NCBI RefSeq assembly: GCF_030867145.1 | Contig: NC_134441.1 | Span: 8,000,992 to 8,064,991 of the forward strand | Reading direction: 5' to 3' | Origin: Opisthocomus hoazin | Lineage: Eukaryota; Chordata; Aves; Opisthocomiformes; Opisthocomidae | DNA length: 64,000 nt | Part shown: piece by piece, positions 1-14,240 of the stretch | How the letters are laid out: each line of letters opens with the position of its first letter | Position numbering within the stretch: position 1 is the stretch's first letter | Position numbers and translations under genes: made by a program | The notes under the pieces: model-generated | What the model was told of the DNA's origin: nothing | The model's input: the letters and a program-made list of their open reading frames with translations, nothing else | The model's database searches: none

Positions 1-1974
1 AGAGATAGTGTTTGAGACATCTTCGTCAACTTTAAGTGCAGACCAAAGCAAACAGTTGTTTCAGCCTAATTGACTGGATAACACATTAATTGCACTATTT
101 AGTAAGTTATTATCAGTGAACACTTGGAGAAATTTTAATATATTTATTTGCTGCATATAGCACAGGAAACAAATCTTCTATTTAGTACACAAATATGTTG
201 CACCTTATCTCATGTTGCACAGGGGATTTGTTTAACTAAGACTCTGGCTGATATGAGCAGTCTCTTAAATTGAAAAATTGCAATTCATTCCCCACATCTT
301 TGATACAAGTCTTATCAGCATGAGGAAGTGACAAAAACATATCGCTTCTTCAAGACAGTGTAAGAGTTAGCTGAACAGCAAGAGAGACCTCATTTTGTAT
401 CTCGGAAATGAAAATAATAGGTAAAAAGCTTTGTCCTTTATTGAAAGCGTGGGTGTAGACATAGGGGTTGATGTTATACTCGGGTTTACCCCTACTTATC
501 AGCAAGGCTGCATCACCTTTTCATTGCTCCACTGACTTAAACTGGTGCAGTGGTTCTCAAGGTGTGAAATGTGTGAAAGAAAAGTCAATGCAGAGAAACA
601 GCTAGCTAGAAGATAGGAATATTTGTTGTGTCAAGCCTTGCCACGGTATATTGTTAATAATGAATTACTTTAGCTCAGGTCTGGAGTCAAGATTTGTTGT
701 CTTCAGATGCTCATTAAATCTTGGTGGTGGCTTTATAATTTGTGCTACAGCCTAAGAGTTTCTTTACTCAACAAACTGACTGCAAAAGCAGAACCAAAAT
801 GTGGCTTTAACCTCAAAAGAGCTTAGAGTAAGTATAAGCCAGCTGACAAGAGTTGGATACAGACGTGAGATAAGAGAAAAACTGGATGATGCTCTAAAAA
901 TGCAACTGATTAACTGTTTTCAAGAGTCCTGGAGAAAAAAGATAGTTTTGAAATGAAATAGGAAGTTCCTGAATGAGGAATGGAGATTAGGTAAAATGCC
1001 CAAGTTGACACCATGAAGCTGTGACAGATTCAGGATACGAAGCCAGCTCTTAATTTCTCAGTTCCATCAACAATCAAAGTTGCTGCTGCTTCTGAGGAGT
1101 GCAGCCAGACAAAGAACTGGAAGAAGCCCTTTGCTGTTGATAACACACCGAGGAATTAGCAATGTAATAGTCCTTGTAGAGATTACAGCACTGTGGCCTT
1201 TCCTGCATTTTGCCTCCAGTTAGAGGAGTTACCTAAGCTCAGGACTTTCTGCAAAGTTGTCTGCGACTGTGCTTTGCCTGTTTGCATGTATATGCCTCAA
1301 GCTGATGGCCCCAAATCCATTGATACAAAGTGGGTAAGGATACCTTGAATGGGAAAGGGGCTGTATCAATTACGTTTAACTTACATTCTCTCTAGCAGCC
1401 AACACTTTCAAATGGATGAGTATTTTATAAATATATAAATGAAATATACTGAATGTATCTGGGGAAGAGAGACTATAGGCACTAACCTTGAAGAGAGTTG
1501 GAAAAAAATTAACTCCATGAGATCTCTCTCCTTAGTCATTCATTTCTAAGCTATTCAATCAGACAGAGATTAATTTGTAAGCCTTCTGTATTTCTTAAAA
1601 TATTGCTTATAAAGGATAAGGGGTAGGGCTGGAAAATCTGAACTATATGAACCTGGACAAAATATTTTCCACTCACAGTTTGCTTTCTGAAGATGGTGTG
1701 AAACAGCAGATGAACAGGTAGACTGCAGAGTTGGTGTTTGCTGACTGAATTAAATCATACTGTATGAGGCAGAGCAGTCCAGTGGTTGTAGACAGCAAGC
1801 AAAGTCAAGTAATATTTTTTTTTCCAGGTTTACCACCAATGTCAAGTGTTGGTGAGCACACTGAGAACACTTCAGCGTAGCTCTGCTTGACCTCTTCCTC
1901 TCTTGTTTCTCCTTTCCAGCCCCACAAAGGGATTGGAGCCTAGCACTTTGAACTCATGGTTTCAACATCCTGCT

Positions 1975-2125
1975 GTGCTGTAGTTTCCCTCTTTTATCTG
2001 AAAGAAATCATTTAATCTCTGGGTGAGGAGTTTGGGCAATACTAGCTCTTGTCTCTCTCAATATGTGAAGATAAATACATTAAAGTCTCTAGGTATGCAG
2101 ATTACTATGGTAATGAGACCATGTA
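1975..2125 (+). repeat. possible MIR-like SINE relic (weak)
   Basis: The order of short motifs resembles the 3' half of an ancient CORE-SINE of the MIR type. A pyrimidine-rich segment with TTTCC and TTATCTG is followed by CATTTAATCTCTGGG. Further on, TGTGAAGATAAATACATTAA resembles the MIR tail GTGAGGATTAAATGAG. No tRNA-like head is clear. Divergence is heavy and the call is by eye only. Confidence 0.25.
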
Positions 2126-5100
2126 AATACCTCAGGTAGAAAGTGAGACAGCCATAAAACAGGTCAAAACATTTTACAGATTAAAAAGTGATAGGGAAGA
2201 GTTAAATGTAGTTACTTCACTAAACAGAAATCAATTGTTTATTCTGTCAGTCCTTCTGTACCCTGTCTCTTATATTTTACTTTGAAATTCAAAGTTGTAA
2301 CTGCCCACCCACATGAACGCCTTTAGGAACAACTCAGTTCCCTCTAAGCAGGTACAGCAGTCGTCTAAATAAATGTAACTTGTTACTTTAACCACTTACT
2401 CTAATAAGCCATCACAGGGGTCTAGGTTACCGTTATTTTTTACAGAAATGAAATTGTGAAGAGAAAATCTTATAATGATATTTGCCCCTTGCTTGTGTGT
2501 TTTTATTGAGCTACAGGCACAATCATGCCTAATTAAGCTCCTTTGTTGTTTTCTGTCATTTTTGCTCTACACATACTAGTGGTGTAATTGTTGAAGGGGA
2601 TCAATGGGTGGGATTTGTGATTTAGTTGGATGGAAACTTTGTTGAATGGCAACATGTAACACTGTTTAATAATCAATATGTGAAGGGAAACTTCTTGGAA
2701 GTGCAAGGCTCTACAGGTCAGCTACAAACAGTTGAATTTACCAGCTTTTAAAATGTATGGTAGCAAATCCTTCAAAAAAAGGGGCTTAGAATATGTGAAC
2801 CAACATCTCAGATCTGTCAGTCTGAAACATTTTTACATTACATTTAGGTTTAAACTTAATTCTAACTAAAATGTGTAGCACTGCCTTCTGTGTCTTTTAA
2901 AAGAAAATAGTAAGGTCCATGTCTTAATAATCTAAGATGGGCTCTGGCTATACTGAAGGAAATTTATGCCAGATCTCTATTTCCCACTTAAAATTCCACA
3001 ACTGCACTTGCACTTGAGTGGAGTTATTCTTGTGGAATGGCATTGCTTCAGTTCATTCAAATCAGGATCATTTTTCCTCTCCTTTAAAGGAAGAGAAAAA
3101 ATAATTCAATTGAAGTGACATTGTATTAATGGTGGATCATGTCAGCTAATAAATAGTCAATGCTTTACGTGCCAGATTTAGGTTTCTTCCTTCTATTTAA
3201 ATAGCAGCACAATTTGACACTTGTGTGGGTTAAATCTTCTCTAGTAGACACCATGAGCAATGAATTAAGTGTAAAAATCAGAATAGCATTCTGGAAAGAA
3301 AAGAAATGTGTCAAACTCATTTCTGACAAGTGCCTGGATGAAGATCATGGCAGTTTGCATGTAGAAGCTGCGCTGGATGGAAAACTGCATGGGTCATCAA
3401 ATTCAAGGACCAAAATGGAAATGAACTTGTAAGTTTTTGAAAAACACTCTTCCTTCCAGTATTAGTTTTATCTTAATTACTGCCATCTTTGTTATTTAAT
3501 AACCTGTGTGAAGAAGAACATTTCCTTTTAGCTCTGTTACTCTAAAAGGTATTTAGTGTTTCATTCTATCATGCAAAATTAAGACTTTACAACTAGAAAA
3601 TTCTAAAATGTTTTACAAGTGGCCCTGATCCGGCAGAGACCTAACCATCTGTTTACTTGAATAACGATAAGCATTTATATTCCAATAGTGCCCTTTATCC
3701 TGCGTGGTCTTTACACAGAGCCGTCTGCTTCAAACTGATTGTCTTTCAGACTGAGCTCACCAAGAGCCCTGACCCTGTAGTCTGATCTGTGCCTTTGACC
3801 TTGCAGAGCTTCTCCGAACGGAGGATTAGGGCCTGCCACATGCAAGGCAGCTTGTGAAAGCAGGGTTTAACATTGCAAATTTGTAATTAGAGTCAATTAA
3901 GTTCTTCCTGAATATGACTGGAATTTCTGATTTATTTTGCTGTAAGACAAAGCAAGAAATAGAATGCAAGTTGACCTGCTCCATGTGTCATCTTGTCTGA
4001 CAGTCACTTCTGGTCAACTAAAGCAAGAAGGTAAATTTCTGGCTGGTAGACTGGACTGTTCTACCTGCTGATTTTATCTTTTTTCCAAAAGAGTAAACGC
4101 ATTATGTAAGGCTTAGCAAAAAGAGTAAAGGTATCACTACACAAGGGAATACTTCCAAGCAAGCAAGAACATTTCCCACTGAGGCATGTGTTCAGTGGTA
4201 AACGAATCGTGTTTGTGAATTGCCTCCTACGTACTGTAAGGCTTTCAATAGAGATCTTTCTTGAGCTAAATTACATTATCACAGTAAAGTTAAAAGGAAT
4301 GCTTTTGCTTCAGCCAAACCTTCTTAGTCATCAAGCACCCCAGTTGCTTTGAAGTGTTCCTCAGCCTTAACTAATAGACCAACACGTGGTCTTGCCTTTC
4401 ATAGAAACATGACAGATGAAGTGACAAGCAATGCAGAGAGCACATGTAGAATATGAATGCATTCAGTCTGCTTGGTCTTTGCAATTTGAGACTGCCTTCT
4501 GTGTCTTGATGCCTCTTTGCTCTAGCAGAATGAAGAACTAGCTTACTTTGGAGGATTTGAAATTATTTCCTTCTCTCCTGTATCCCTATCTTCCATTCCT
4601 TTGCTTAATCCTGTACTCTTGTCCATTTGCTGGGGAGAGAAATGGAGAATTTTCACTGTTGCTTAAATACATTCAGTGTCTGCAGTTCTCAGAAGAGTCA
4701 TTAAAATTTTTTAACAACAAACTTCGATTACTTCTTTGATATTCTACGAGAAGAAGAGACATAAAACTCCTCTAAGCTATTGTGTCTTGAGGTCAAACCA
4801 TGCAATCAGCCTAGTTTTCATGTGATCGCCACTTAGGACCATAAGCCTCATGTTTTGGTCCTGCTTTGAGCGAAGGATCAAACAAGGTGACCTCCAGAGT
4901 TCCCTCCTAAAGCAAATTATTGAAAGGGTCTATGATTCTGGTCTATCAGATGATACTTTAAAAAACTGTAGCAGACCCTATGACTCTGCAGCTGTGAGAT
5001 GTAGAAACTAGGGACAAGTATTTAACTGCAGTCTCTTGTATTGACCTGGTTGCAGTCGTGCTTTAAATTAACAGCAAATTCTCTTAATTGTGTTTTGGGT

Positions 5101-8100
5101 GTATTTTCTGTGATAAATTATTCTCATACTTTATAGCAGCGTAAATTTTTTTTTTGTGGTACTGTTTGCAAACCCATAGAATGTGATGCCTGAAAAAATA
5201 AACAGTGGAAGAGAGATTATAAACTGCAATTGCATGTAATTACTACTTGTTAAGTATTCATGGGGGAAAGAAAAGGCTTCCTTATTCTTTCAAATTTGAC
5301 ATTCAATGTGTAAATGTTTGTAAATCTGTCTTTTCTATTTTTTTTGTTTGCCCTAATCGTGCATTGAATATGTTTGCAGGCAGCTATGCCTATGATAATC
5401 AGGGTATGCAACGGTCAGAACCTGCTCAGAACCACCCCCATGATAACACTCTGTCTTTCCAACTTGTGGTGAAGCTTGGGGAAAACTGTTGGGCAGTTGA
5501 TTGCTTTCACGCTTTTTAAAACTTAGTCTTTGGTTTTGCAGTTTTCTGTTCTTCAGAACTTCATAGGCAGAAGTTGCCTGTGGTTCAATTCTACCCTTAG
5601 AATCCAAGCCCTGAGGAACACGGCATGGTTAGTTGTTTCTATCCAAAATTTGGCAAGAGTTCTAAAGGAAGAAGTTGTAATTGCTGTCTTTTGATATTGG
5701 GGTTTTCAGGGTAGAAATAGTAATCAGTCAGGTTCTCAGTCCTTCCCACAGGTAAGAGAGAGAATGCCTGAAAGTGAATGGAGTATATCTGAAGTGTTTT
5801 GCATTTTATGCTGTGACATCCTGTGTCAGTCCTCACAACAATGCATGTGTTAAAAGTTACCTCTTCAGGACAGTAACACTATTATTTTTCAGTGATGCAG
5901 AAGCCATGAAGAATGATACATTTAATTAAATATTTCAAGTGGTTTGGTGTGGCAGAGGCCTGCCTAGCTATAGTCAAAACAAATTACAGCAGCAGTAGGT
6001 GATACGAGTAAAGAAAGACTAACTGGCAAACTGTAGCAAATAATCTCCCTTTCTAATAATCTGAAGATGTTAGAAAGCTTTCTAGTGCCTCTGCCCTTTG
6101 TGTGTTCCTAGCATGTTCCTCAGACTTCCCCTGGAATATATTATGCTCCTCGTAATTAGTGCCTGTCTTCTGCTGGGAGAAGAGAAAGCTAAGGAAGGAG
6201 GGGGGAGCCCTGGAGATGATGTCTAAGCAATAAGTTCCCAGTGTTTTATTGAGAATCCAGCATTTCCCCAAGCAATGGGATTTACTCAGTGTTCCTAGTT
6301 ATAATTAAATGATAAATCTCGGCATGGACAGCATCCAATATAGAGTCAGTTCTGCTGAAGTGGAGTAGGGCCCAAGATGCATTTGACTGGGAAAACAATC
6401 CAGCTTGGGAAGGCCGAGTTCTGTCAGAGGCCAGACAAAAGGCAGACATCAGAGCTTAGTAGCCCAAGAGCTGTTTGGCAAGTAAAGAGTATCAGCCATA
6501 TTGTGCAATATGCAATTTTCTGCGGAACGTACTTATGAAAGGGCTTAGTATTTCATCATCAATGTGAATTGTTCTTACAGGACTCTATTATTATGGCCAC
6601 TTGCAACAAGAAACCATGTGAAGAGAGTATGTTGTTTAGTGAAGAGATATTACAATGTGGTTATTTATTGCTTTACACATTTCCCTAAACCATTTAAAAA
6701 ACCACTTCATATATCAGTTGGCCTTTATCAAATATTTTTATTTAAAAGTTTACAAGACTGGGCCCGAGCAGCCACTGCAGTTCAGTAGCAGGTGTGGTCT
6801 GCTTCTCTGTGCATCAGCAGGCTCAGCTGAAATCAAGTGTCTTGCCAGTGCTTGATCTGTTTTAGCCTTTAGATCTACGTTGGTCTGGACAAAAGCCGAC
6901 CTCGTGAAGAATGATCTCTTACTGACTCTGCAGTGGAGACTCCTGACTAGAGTGTCCTTATTATGGCCAATGTCTCTTTAATCATTAGTGAAAGCACCTT
7001 AGTTCATTAGGCATTCAAAGCAATCAGGAGGTTAAATCATACAGAACAAACACCAGTAGCTAAACTATATGCAATATAATACAGCAAAGGAAGTATCTTT
7101 TGTGGGCAGAGAGTGGCAGGACTAGTAATTTTGTGAATTGTATCATTAATAAAATATATTTTATTCTATTTGATGCTGACTTTGGAAGGTTTCTGTATGA
7201 TTATTACATTTTTAAGCATCAGATTTTTTTTTCTAAAGGCTTTACTGGAGGCTACATTGAGATCTAATACAAAATTCAAAGCACTTCTGCTGAAATGCTA
7301 TTAAAATTTTAACTTTATGTTCTTTCAGGGGTTTAAAAGATATGGAGGCAAAGCTGTACAAGCCAAAAGGAATTTAACTGTAAGATTCCTGTGTTCTGTA
7401 ATAGGTAGAGTGTCCAACCTGACATAGATTCTTTGTTGAGTTATGTATTCTGAATATTTGGGGCTTTTTCTTAGTAAATGGTTGTGTTCACTAAGGGTTT
7501 TTCAGCACTTGATCTTTTTGAGTGTTTTTCACTATGAAATCTGAAGCCTTTCTGTCCTGTTAAATTAAAATTAGATGGAGATTTCTACATCAATGATATG
7601 GTGATAGTGCTCTTCAGAGCTTGCCTGTGCAGTTATGGCTGAGATGTTCCCATCTGAAAGGAGCCAGGAAGGTGATTAGCCTTGCTTGCTGTTATCCAGG
7701 ACTCCTTGCTTTGTTGTTCACTGTCAACCTGCAGTAGTTGCTTGAGGGTCTCTGACCGTAGTCTGTGTCTAGATTGCATGAGGTGGGGGAGCTGCTCAGT
7801 GTGTTGGCCTGACTCCTACCCAGCTGGAACCTAGGTATAGACCAAGCCGCCCCTGCACCATGTTTCAATGGGAGGGGCTTCTTGGTGGTGGGACTGTGAT
7901 GAAGCTGGAGCATCCTCTGACCATGGCCCTACCACAACAGCCCGTTTGTCATGAAATTTTTCGTTTGACAGAGCTAATAGTTAACAAGTGAAAACATTCA
8001 GAACCTCCCCAAAAGGCACAATTTTCCTGCGTTCTGTGAAGAATTTACCTTTTGGTAAATGTAATTGTTCATGATATATGAGAAACAAGTCCTTGACCCA

Positions 8101-9705
8101 TCACCCACTTCACGTAATATATAAATATCTTCATGGGTTTATTGCATGTTACCTCCTAGGATGGTTTTAATTTACAATCCAGAGTTATAAAACCCTGGGA
8201 AAAATGTCTTTTGCAGGCTGTTAAGCATTAGCGTTCTCAGATAATATTTTTAATATGCCACAGACACTCACGGCAATTAAAATGCTACTGATGTCAGAAG
8301 CATCTCCTGTGGCACTTTTGCTTTATACTACCCAGGAAAAAATCCCAAGTTCTCATGCCTCTCTGAAATCATTCCACACTGTTTTTAATTTTGATGATAG
8401 CTACTGAAAAATTTATGAAGAAGCTTGGCTGCTATCAAAAGCTGCCTCATGGAACTTTACTATATTGACACTCTATCATGATAGGGAAACATGCATCATC
8501 TCATTTAGTTTTGGAGAATGTGTCTGCAGGAAGTCAGGCATAGTTAATGACTCCAAATAGGCAGCTCTAAAACGCATGGGCTGTATTTATCTCTGCCGTG
8601 GACCCAGAGCAAGAAGCAGTACTACAAATCCCCTGTCTTCTCTCTCCATCCAAGATTCCTTATTAATCCTGCCAGTGTATCTAGGGTTTGAGGAGGGCAG
8701 AACCTTACTAGGGTTGAGTGCTTAGTTGTTATAGGTTGTATGAATGCAGGGTCATTGCGGGAGCAGATCTTTCCAGCCACTGGAACTGAGGCTTCCCTTC
8801 TATGATGAGTAATCTGTTGCTTGCTGGCAGACTCCGAACACGGGAGCCCCCCATAGTTTGGATGGAAACGGCGCTCTTAATGACTGAGCTCCCTCAGAGC
8901 AGCCCCATGTGCTGGTCTGGGCCATAGAAGCGCCTCAAATTAGGTGGAGATGAATCTCTCTAGTGTGAACTTTTTAGCACTGACACCTTAAATAGCAGCC
9001 TGGCTATGAAAGTATGTTTTACGGTGGTTCCAGAGCTTTAGTGTTCTTAGAGTAACCAGGCAAAAGATCTGGGACCTGAGCAACACTTTAGATTATTCTG
9101 TAGTAGCACCATGAAAGGGTTAAAATACTGTGAGTAGAGGGGCAGGCTGGATGAGTCTCCTGTTGTGTCATATCCACACTGCAGGAGCAGGGGGCAGCAG
9201 GAACAGAGGCAGGGCAAGCAGGAGGGTGAAAAAACCTTCATGTTCTTATTTTCCTCCCAAACCCAACCTTTCCAGCTTGTAGTTCCCTTTCACTATCTGT
9301 GCATTCAGGAGCAAAATTGGGCCCCAGGCAGGATGCTGTAGTCTGCTACCTGAGTACTAGCACTGGATTATGAACAGGAGTTCCTTGGTACCTAGCTTCT
9401 GTAGACCAAAGTGCCTTAGATACGCACCTAAAAACTCAGTAATGCGTATTGCCAAGCTGGGCTGGCCCTTTGAAAAAGATTTTTTGATGAGAGGCACAGA
9501 ACAGAAGCGCTTAAAAAGGCGGGAAGCCAAACTTTTTAAAGCCTTGCCAAGCATGCTCACTCCTCATAAACACAGATTAAAGAGGTGGAAAGAGGCTGAA
9601 GGAAACGGATAAAGCTGTAAGTATTGTAAGAAGAGGAAGGAAGAACTGAACATATAACTGGGGTATGATCCAGCTTCAAAGGCGATCTGGGCTCAAGAAT
9701 CTGGA

Positions 9706-9810
9706 TGTAGTGATAGTGAGGAGAAGTAAGATGTAATAAGTGAGGATAAGTAATAAGTAAATAATAATGAGAAGTAATAAGGAAGTATAGTGAGATGTAA
9801 TAAGTAAGGA
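9706..9810. repeat. purine-rich degenerate tandem repeat
   Basis: About 105 bp are built almost entirely from A, G and T with recurring AAGTAATAAG and GATGTAATAAGTRAGGA units. The longer unit occurs near 9730 and again near 9793, and the AGTAATAAG core recurs between them. One strand is nearly free of C. The complementary strand therefore reads as a Leu/Ile/Tyr-rich open frame (minus strand, 9676-9987), which I regard as a repeat artefact and not a protein. It looks like a decayed minisatellite of 9-10 bp units. Confidence 0.75.
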
Positions 9811-11661
9811 AATCTTTTGCTGGTGGCTTTCTGCAACAGCATTACAGTAATCATAGTGAGAATTACGACCAGTTCGTTTAAGTATACCCATCATGAATAG
9901 GAAACAAGTAAATATGCGTGTATATATATGCACATTAAAAATACTGCAAAATCCATTACTTCTTTCCAACTCCATTTTATAACACAAACTGAATTTTCTG
10001 ACCTTGTGCTTGCTTTTTATAAATTTTGTCCTACTTGCTCACACGACTGTTTCTTAAAAATCTACATGCCTTTGTTTTGACAGGGTTTAACATTCCCCTA
10101 AGGGTTACGTACATTCATGTGTAAAAGGGAAAAAACAGTTCCTCGCTGTAACAAGAATGACCCAAAATGGACATCTTCACTCCAAAGCACAGTTCTTGAT
10201 CCTCTGAGTGGCTAGCCAGGTCAACAAGCTGTTGTTAGCAAAGTTTAACTGAATTAACTGAATTATTTCGACAAGGTAATGTGCTAGTGCATAGAGTTAT
10301 TTGTAATCATTTTGTTTTCATTTCAGTGGAATGGAACAGATAGAAATAAAATCTTTTTGGGAGAAAGGGAGCGAAAGGGGAGGGCACTGGGACATGTATA
10401 GAGTGAACTGGTCTTGCTCCTTTGGTTTTATGCCTCTCTTTCATTATGACTTCATGTAGCATCCCATCTGTATTCAATGGAAAATTAAAATCTTTGTTGC
10501 ACAAAATTGTTTGGTGCAGAAGGTAATATTAGATGAGCAAAGCACTGAGTGCTGATGCATCAGGATTTAAGATTTTGCTAAATAAATGTTACGTTATACA
10601 TTTAATAGATATGCAGATACTAAATACTCAGATTCCTGATAGCTGAATCTGTAGGCTAGTTATTTCCTGTCCCTCTCCTTAATGGCATTGAACTGTTTCA
10701 CTCTGTCTTATCCTTCAACTCAAGCTAAATGCATTACTGAATTGTGAAGTTTTAGTTTATTAGGGATCTCTGATTTTCAGACCTTGGCAATACTTGGTTT
10801 TTTGCAATTCATCTTCCTCATACAACAAAATATGTAGTTTGATGGTAGGTGAAGAATTAGCATCCATTGTCACTCTCATTATAATAATCTCAAGATAGTG
10901 CTCTATTAAAATGAGATGCTGAGCAATTATAAAGGCAGCCTTCTCACTACGTTACTGAATACTTAAAGGGAAATCTCAAGATTCAGTTTGCATTTCTAAA
11001 GACTCAGAGCTAGAAACGGCTACCTGCTACTTTTTTTCCTTGGAGAGTCAGGAGAAAAGTATGGCTTAAGAGAATAATTAAAAAATTCAGGCGCTTTCCA
11101 TGTACAATACTAGTAACAGGTGAATTTGCAGGTGACTCATACCACTTGTGCTGGAATGATCACTAGGGTTTAGGTATTTGCATTTGTGCCTAAAATTGGT
11201 TCTTACAGAAAATGCAGCAATATTTATCTAGGAAAAATGTGAACTGTAAGGAATTCAAGATGTGATCTGACTTAATCTCAAATTTAATACCTAAATAACT
11301 GAGATCCTGTTCACCCAATCCATTGCATCTATGACTGCCGATGGGAAAGAAAATTGCAACTAATTCTACCTGAAATGCTAAGCTTTGGAAAGTTGAATTG
11401 GTGAGTGTCATGGGAGTTACTCCCGACTTGCATTAACCTAACTTTGATTACAGTTTTCCATTGTTTCAATTTGTTGGTATTTTTGTTTGTTAGTTTTACG
11501 CTGAAATACGAAAAGGGCGTTTAGTTCTATAGAAATCAGTGGAGCCTCCTCTGATTTATATGGACATCAGTACTGTGCTCACCACATGGCTGTGTTTAAC
11601 CCTGCTTAGTATTTGCACTCTCTTAACTTCCCAGAATAACTGCATTTAGGGAAGGGCTAAC

Positions 11662-11690
11662 TGTTTCATTTAAGAGTCTTAAATGAAACA
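11662..11690. repeat. 29-bp near-perfect palindrome
   Basis: Two 14-bp arms, TGTTTCATTTAAGA (11662-11675) and TCTTAAATGAAACA (11677-11690), are exact reverse complements separated by a single G at 11676. The symmetry stops abruptly on both sides. It could form a cruciform, be the fossil of a folded-back insertion, or be a dimeric protein-binding site. Nothing around it indicates transcription as a small RNA. Confidence 0.85.
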
Positions 11691-13113
11691 CATGGTGCTT
11701 GCTGGGAGTGTGAATGAGCAGGGCACACTTTATCTCCTGTGTTGTGAGAGTGCCAGAATGCTAGGCTATTTTGGGATGAGGTAACAGACAGAATTAATGC
11801 TGTCTCTCACAGAAATCAGTCCAGTTTTCATATTATTTATTGTATGGATGAGGATAAGGGTCTCTGTTTTGTCTTCAAATCTGTCACACCCTTTTCAGCT
11901 ATTCATATTAAGAGATACCTTAGCAGTCACAAGATGGATTTCATGAAAATTGGAAGTCATCTCCTTCACTAAATAGCCAACTGGTGCAGAAAGCCTGAGT
12001 TGGACAATTTCCCTCCAGAGAGGGTTTCATTTAGATTAGTGGATAAAATTGATACTTTTTCAGAACATCTGTTCCTGCTTCTAGACTCTTGATCATGGTG
12101 GCAATAATACCAAGTGCAACTATCCATTTTTTTCTCACCCATGTTGTCTAAATCTTGACTATTGATATTGTTTAGCATTGTTAATCAATCTCTCCCCTTT
12201 TCTTCTCCCTTTTATAGGCTTGCCTTTTTAGACATAATTAGACTTTGTTTATGCAGATATTTTGTAAGCAGCTTTGTCAGTCGTTTTGGTATGTTCAAGA
12301 CTTCGTGTTGTCGTGGGCTTCTAATGTTCGTTAAAATCTGAAATCAGATGGACCAAAGGAAAAAAGCATAAAAGGCAATTAAAAGCCAACCCACGTCCAT
12401 GTCTAGGTAAACAAAAAGTATGAGAAGAAGTCCCCAATGACTGATATGCAGCATTTCTTCCGAGACACTGCCACAAAGTTCATTTGTAAATATATTAAAA
12501 TGTGCATTTAATGGCATCTAATATCTAATCTTTGGTCACGATGAAAATTGGTCTTTTGTTTCTACTCCTCGTCTTCTGTACCATAGCCATCTTTTAATCG
12601 TGACAGTGCTGTGCCTCTCACACATTAAGTTCTTAGCTTCCTGAACAGCGTCCTCAGAGATAGTTTGATGAATTTTATATTTAAAATAATTCAAAAGCTA
12701 CATTTAAAAGGTTATTTTTTGACACTAAATTGCATCTGAGCTGTATGAAAAATGGCGAGAGATTTTCCCTCTCATGCTGCAAAGTTGAAGTTGACACCTA
12801 ATGATGTCTAATATTAGATAGGCAGAGGACAGGTAGGACTGAAATTTGATAGTACTGTCCGTCTTGCTGCATCCCATGTCGGTGTCAGCTGAATTCACAT
12901 ATTGACATTGGTTCTTCAGCTTGGCTTCCTTCAGCATAGGATCTGTAAAGACCACAAAAGGTGATTAAAAAATAGTGGAGAAGAATTTTCTGAAGCATAC
13001 AGCTAGATGACAACTCGACTTTAAGTGCCAAAATTGATGAGAATTTGTTTTTCGCAGGGAGAGTGCTCAGAGTTGTAATATTAATGCCACTTTAAAGTAA
13101 AATGGTTTAAAGT

Positions 13114-13127
13114 TGTGTGTGTGTGTG
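13114..13127. repeat. (TG)7 microsatellite
   Basis: Seven TG dinucleotides are followed directly by CATGCACA, giving a short alternating purine-pyrimidine tract. It is a simple sequence repeat with no functional indication beyond possible Z-DNA propensity. Confidence 0.8.
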
Positions 13128-14107
13128 CATGCACAAATGAAAATGTATTATTATTACTACAATCACATTCTATTTTGAAAAAAAAACTAGTTTTCCTTGT
13201 TTTTTTGATAGATGGTTTTTCGGCCAGCCAAGGCATAAAAATGTTCTGAAAATGCACTACTGTCATATCCCCACATTCAAGAACGTCAGCGCTAGCAGCT
13301 CTGACAGCCCTGCTGAAGAAGGCCTCTGGCATTTCTAATACTGTTGATTTGGCTCCGAGCAGACTGACAGAGTGACAGAGACAGCGACAAAGCAGGTTAT
13401 CTGGATTAGGGTTTCCAGTGCTGGAGCAGCTGTGGTCTGACTTTGTGTTTTGAGTAGAAAAATTAGAGCGCTTGTAAATGAGTCTGCTGTGGGATTCTTG
13501 TGCAAAAACACAGCAGGTACTTGCTGCTGCCAGCGTGTTCGTTCAGTCCCTTGAACTCACAGGAAGTTGTTGGGAATCAGCAGCAAAGGGTATTCCTTAG
13601 TTTTTCCGTTTCAAGAACAGGAATTGCTGCAATCAGGTAATCATAAACATTCCTTGATGCAGTAATTGTGGCCCTGTGTTCCCCTGAGGAAATGATGGGG
13701 GTTTTATTCATTAACTTTTTTTTTTTAAGGAACATTGTCTATTCCAGAGCCGTTGGTTTGTGGGGTGTTTATTATGCTTTTTCTTGATAGACAGTCTTTA
13801 CAGAAATCTGAAGAAAATACGCAGTTCTTTGCTGTTTTATGACCTCTTTTCTTCAAACATTTTTATCAGAGGGATTTTATCAGAGTGTACAGCAAAATTA
13901 TATTCATGGATATGCCTTTCTCACTAACATTTTCTGTATTCCAACTTTGCCAATAATCTTAGTTTTTCATCAGTTCTTTGTATTAAAGTCATGCCAAAAA
14001 GCTTCAGTAGTGTCCCTCAGTGCTATGCGTTGTGTGCACGTGCAGTTGAAATGTTTGCCAAATACTTAAAATAGAGAAGACAAAGGATGACAGGTATAGT
14101 CTCATGA

Positions 14108-14240
14108 TCCTTCGTTTTATAGGTAAAGGCACAGCGACAGAGAGAGATCAAGGTGCTCATTTGAGTTCATGCCTTGCATGTGCAATAGCGACAGGGCCAG
14201 AGGAACATCTTTTACCCCTTTCTAGCCTTCACCATTACCT
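14108..14240 (-). repeat. MIR-like SINE relic
   Basis: Reading the plus strand, TTTTATAGGTAAAGGCACAG, then an AGAGAGATCAAGGTG segment and a downstream ACAGGGCCAGAGGAAC follow the order of the reverse complement of a MIR element (TTTTACAGATGAGG...GAGGCACAGAGAGGTTAAG...GCAGAGCCAGG). The copy is therefore inserted in minus orientation. It is strongly diverged, as expected for a pre-avian insertion. The overlapping 94-codon plus-strand frame (14104-14388) is incidental. Confidence 0.45.

Noticed and set aside
3214..3432. 72-codon plus-strand frame followed by a GTAAG donor-like sequence
   Set aside because: The peptide matches nothing I know, and the GTAAG overlaps the stop codon (TTGTAAG). A single-exon match by chance is likelier.
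9676..9987. 103-codon minus-strand frame rich in Leu, Ile and Tyr
   Set aside because: Much of it is the complement of the purine-rich tandem repeat at 9,706-9,810, so the hydrophobic run is a repeat artefact and not a membrane protein.
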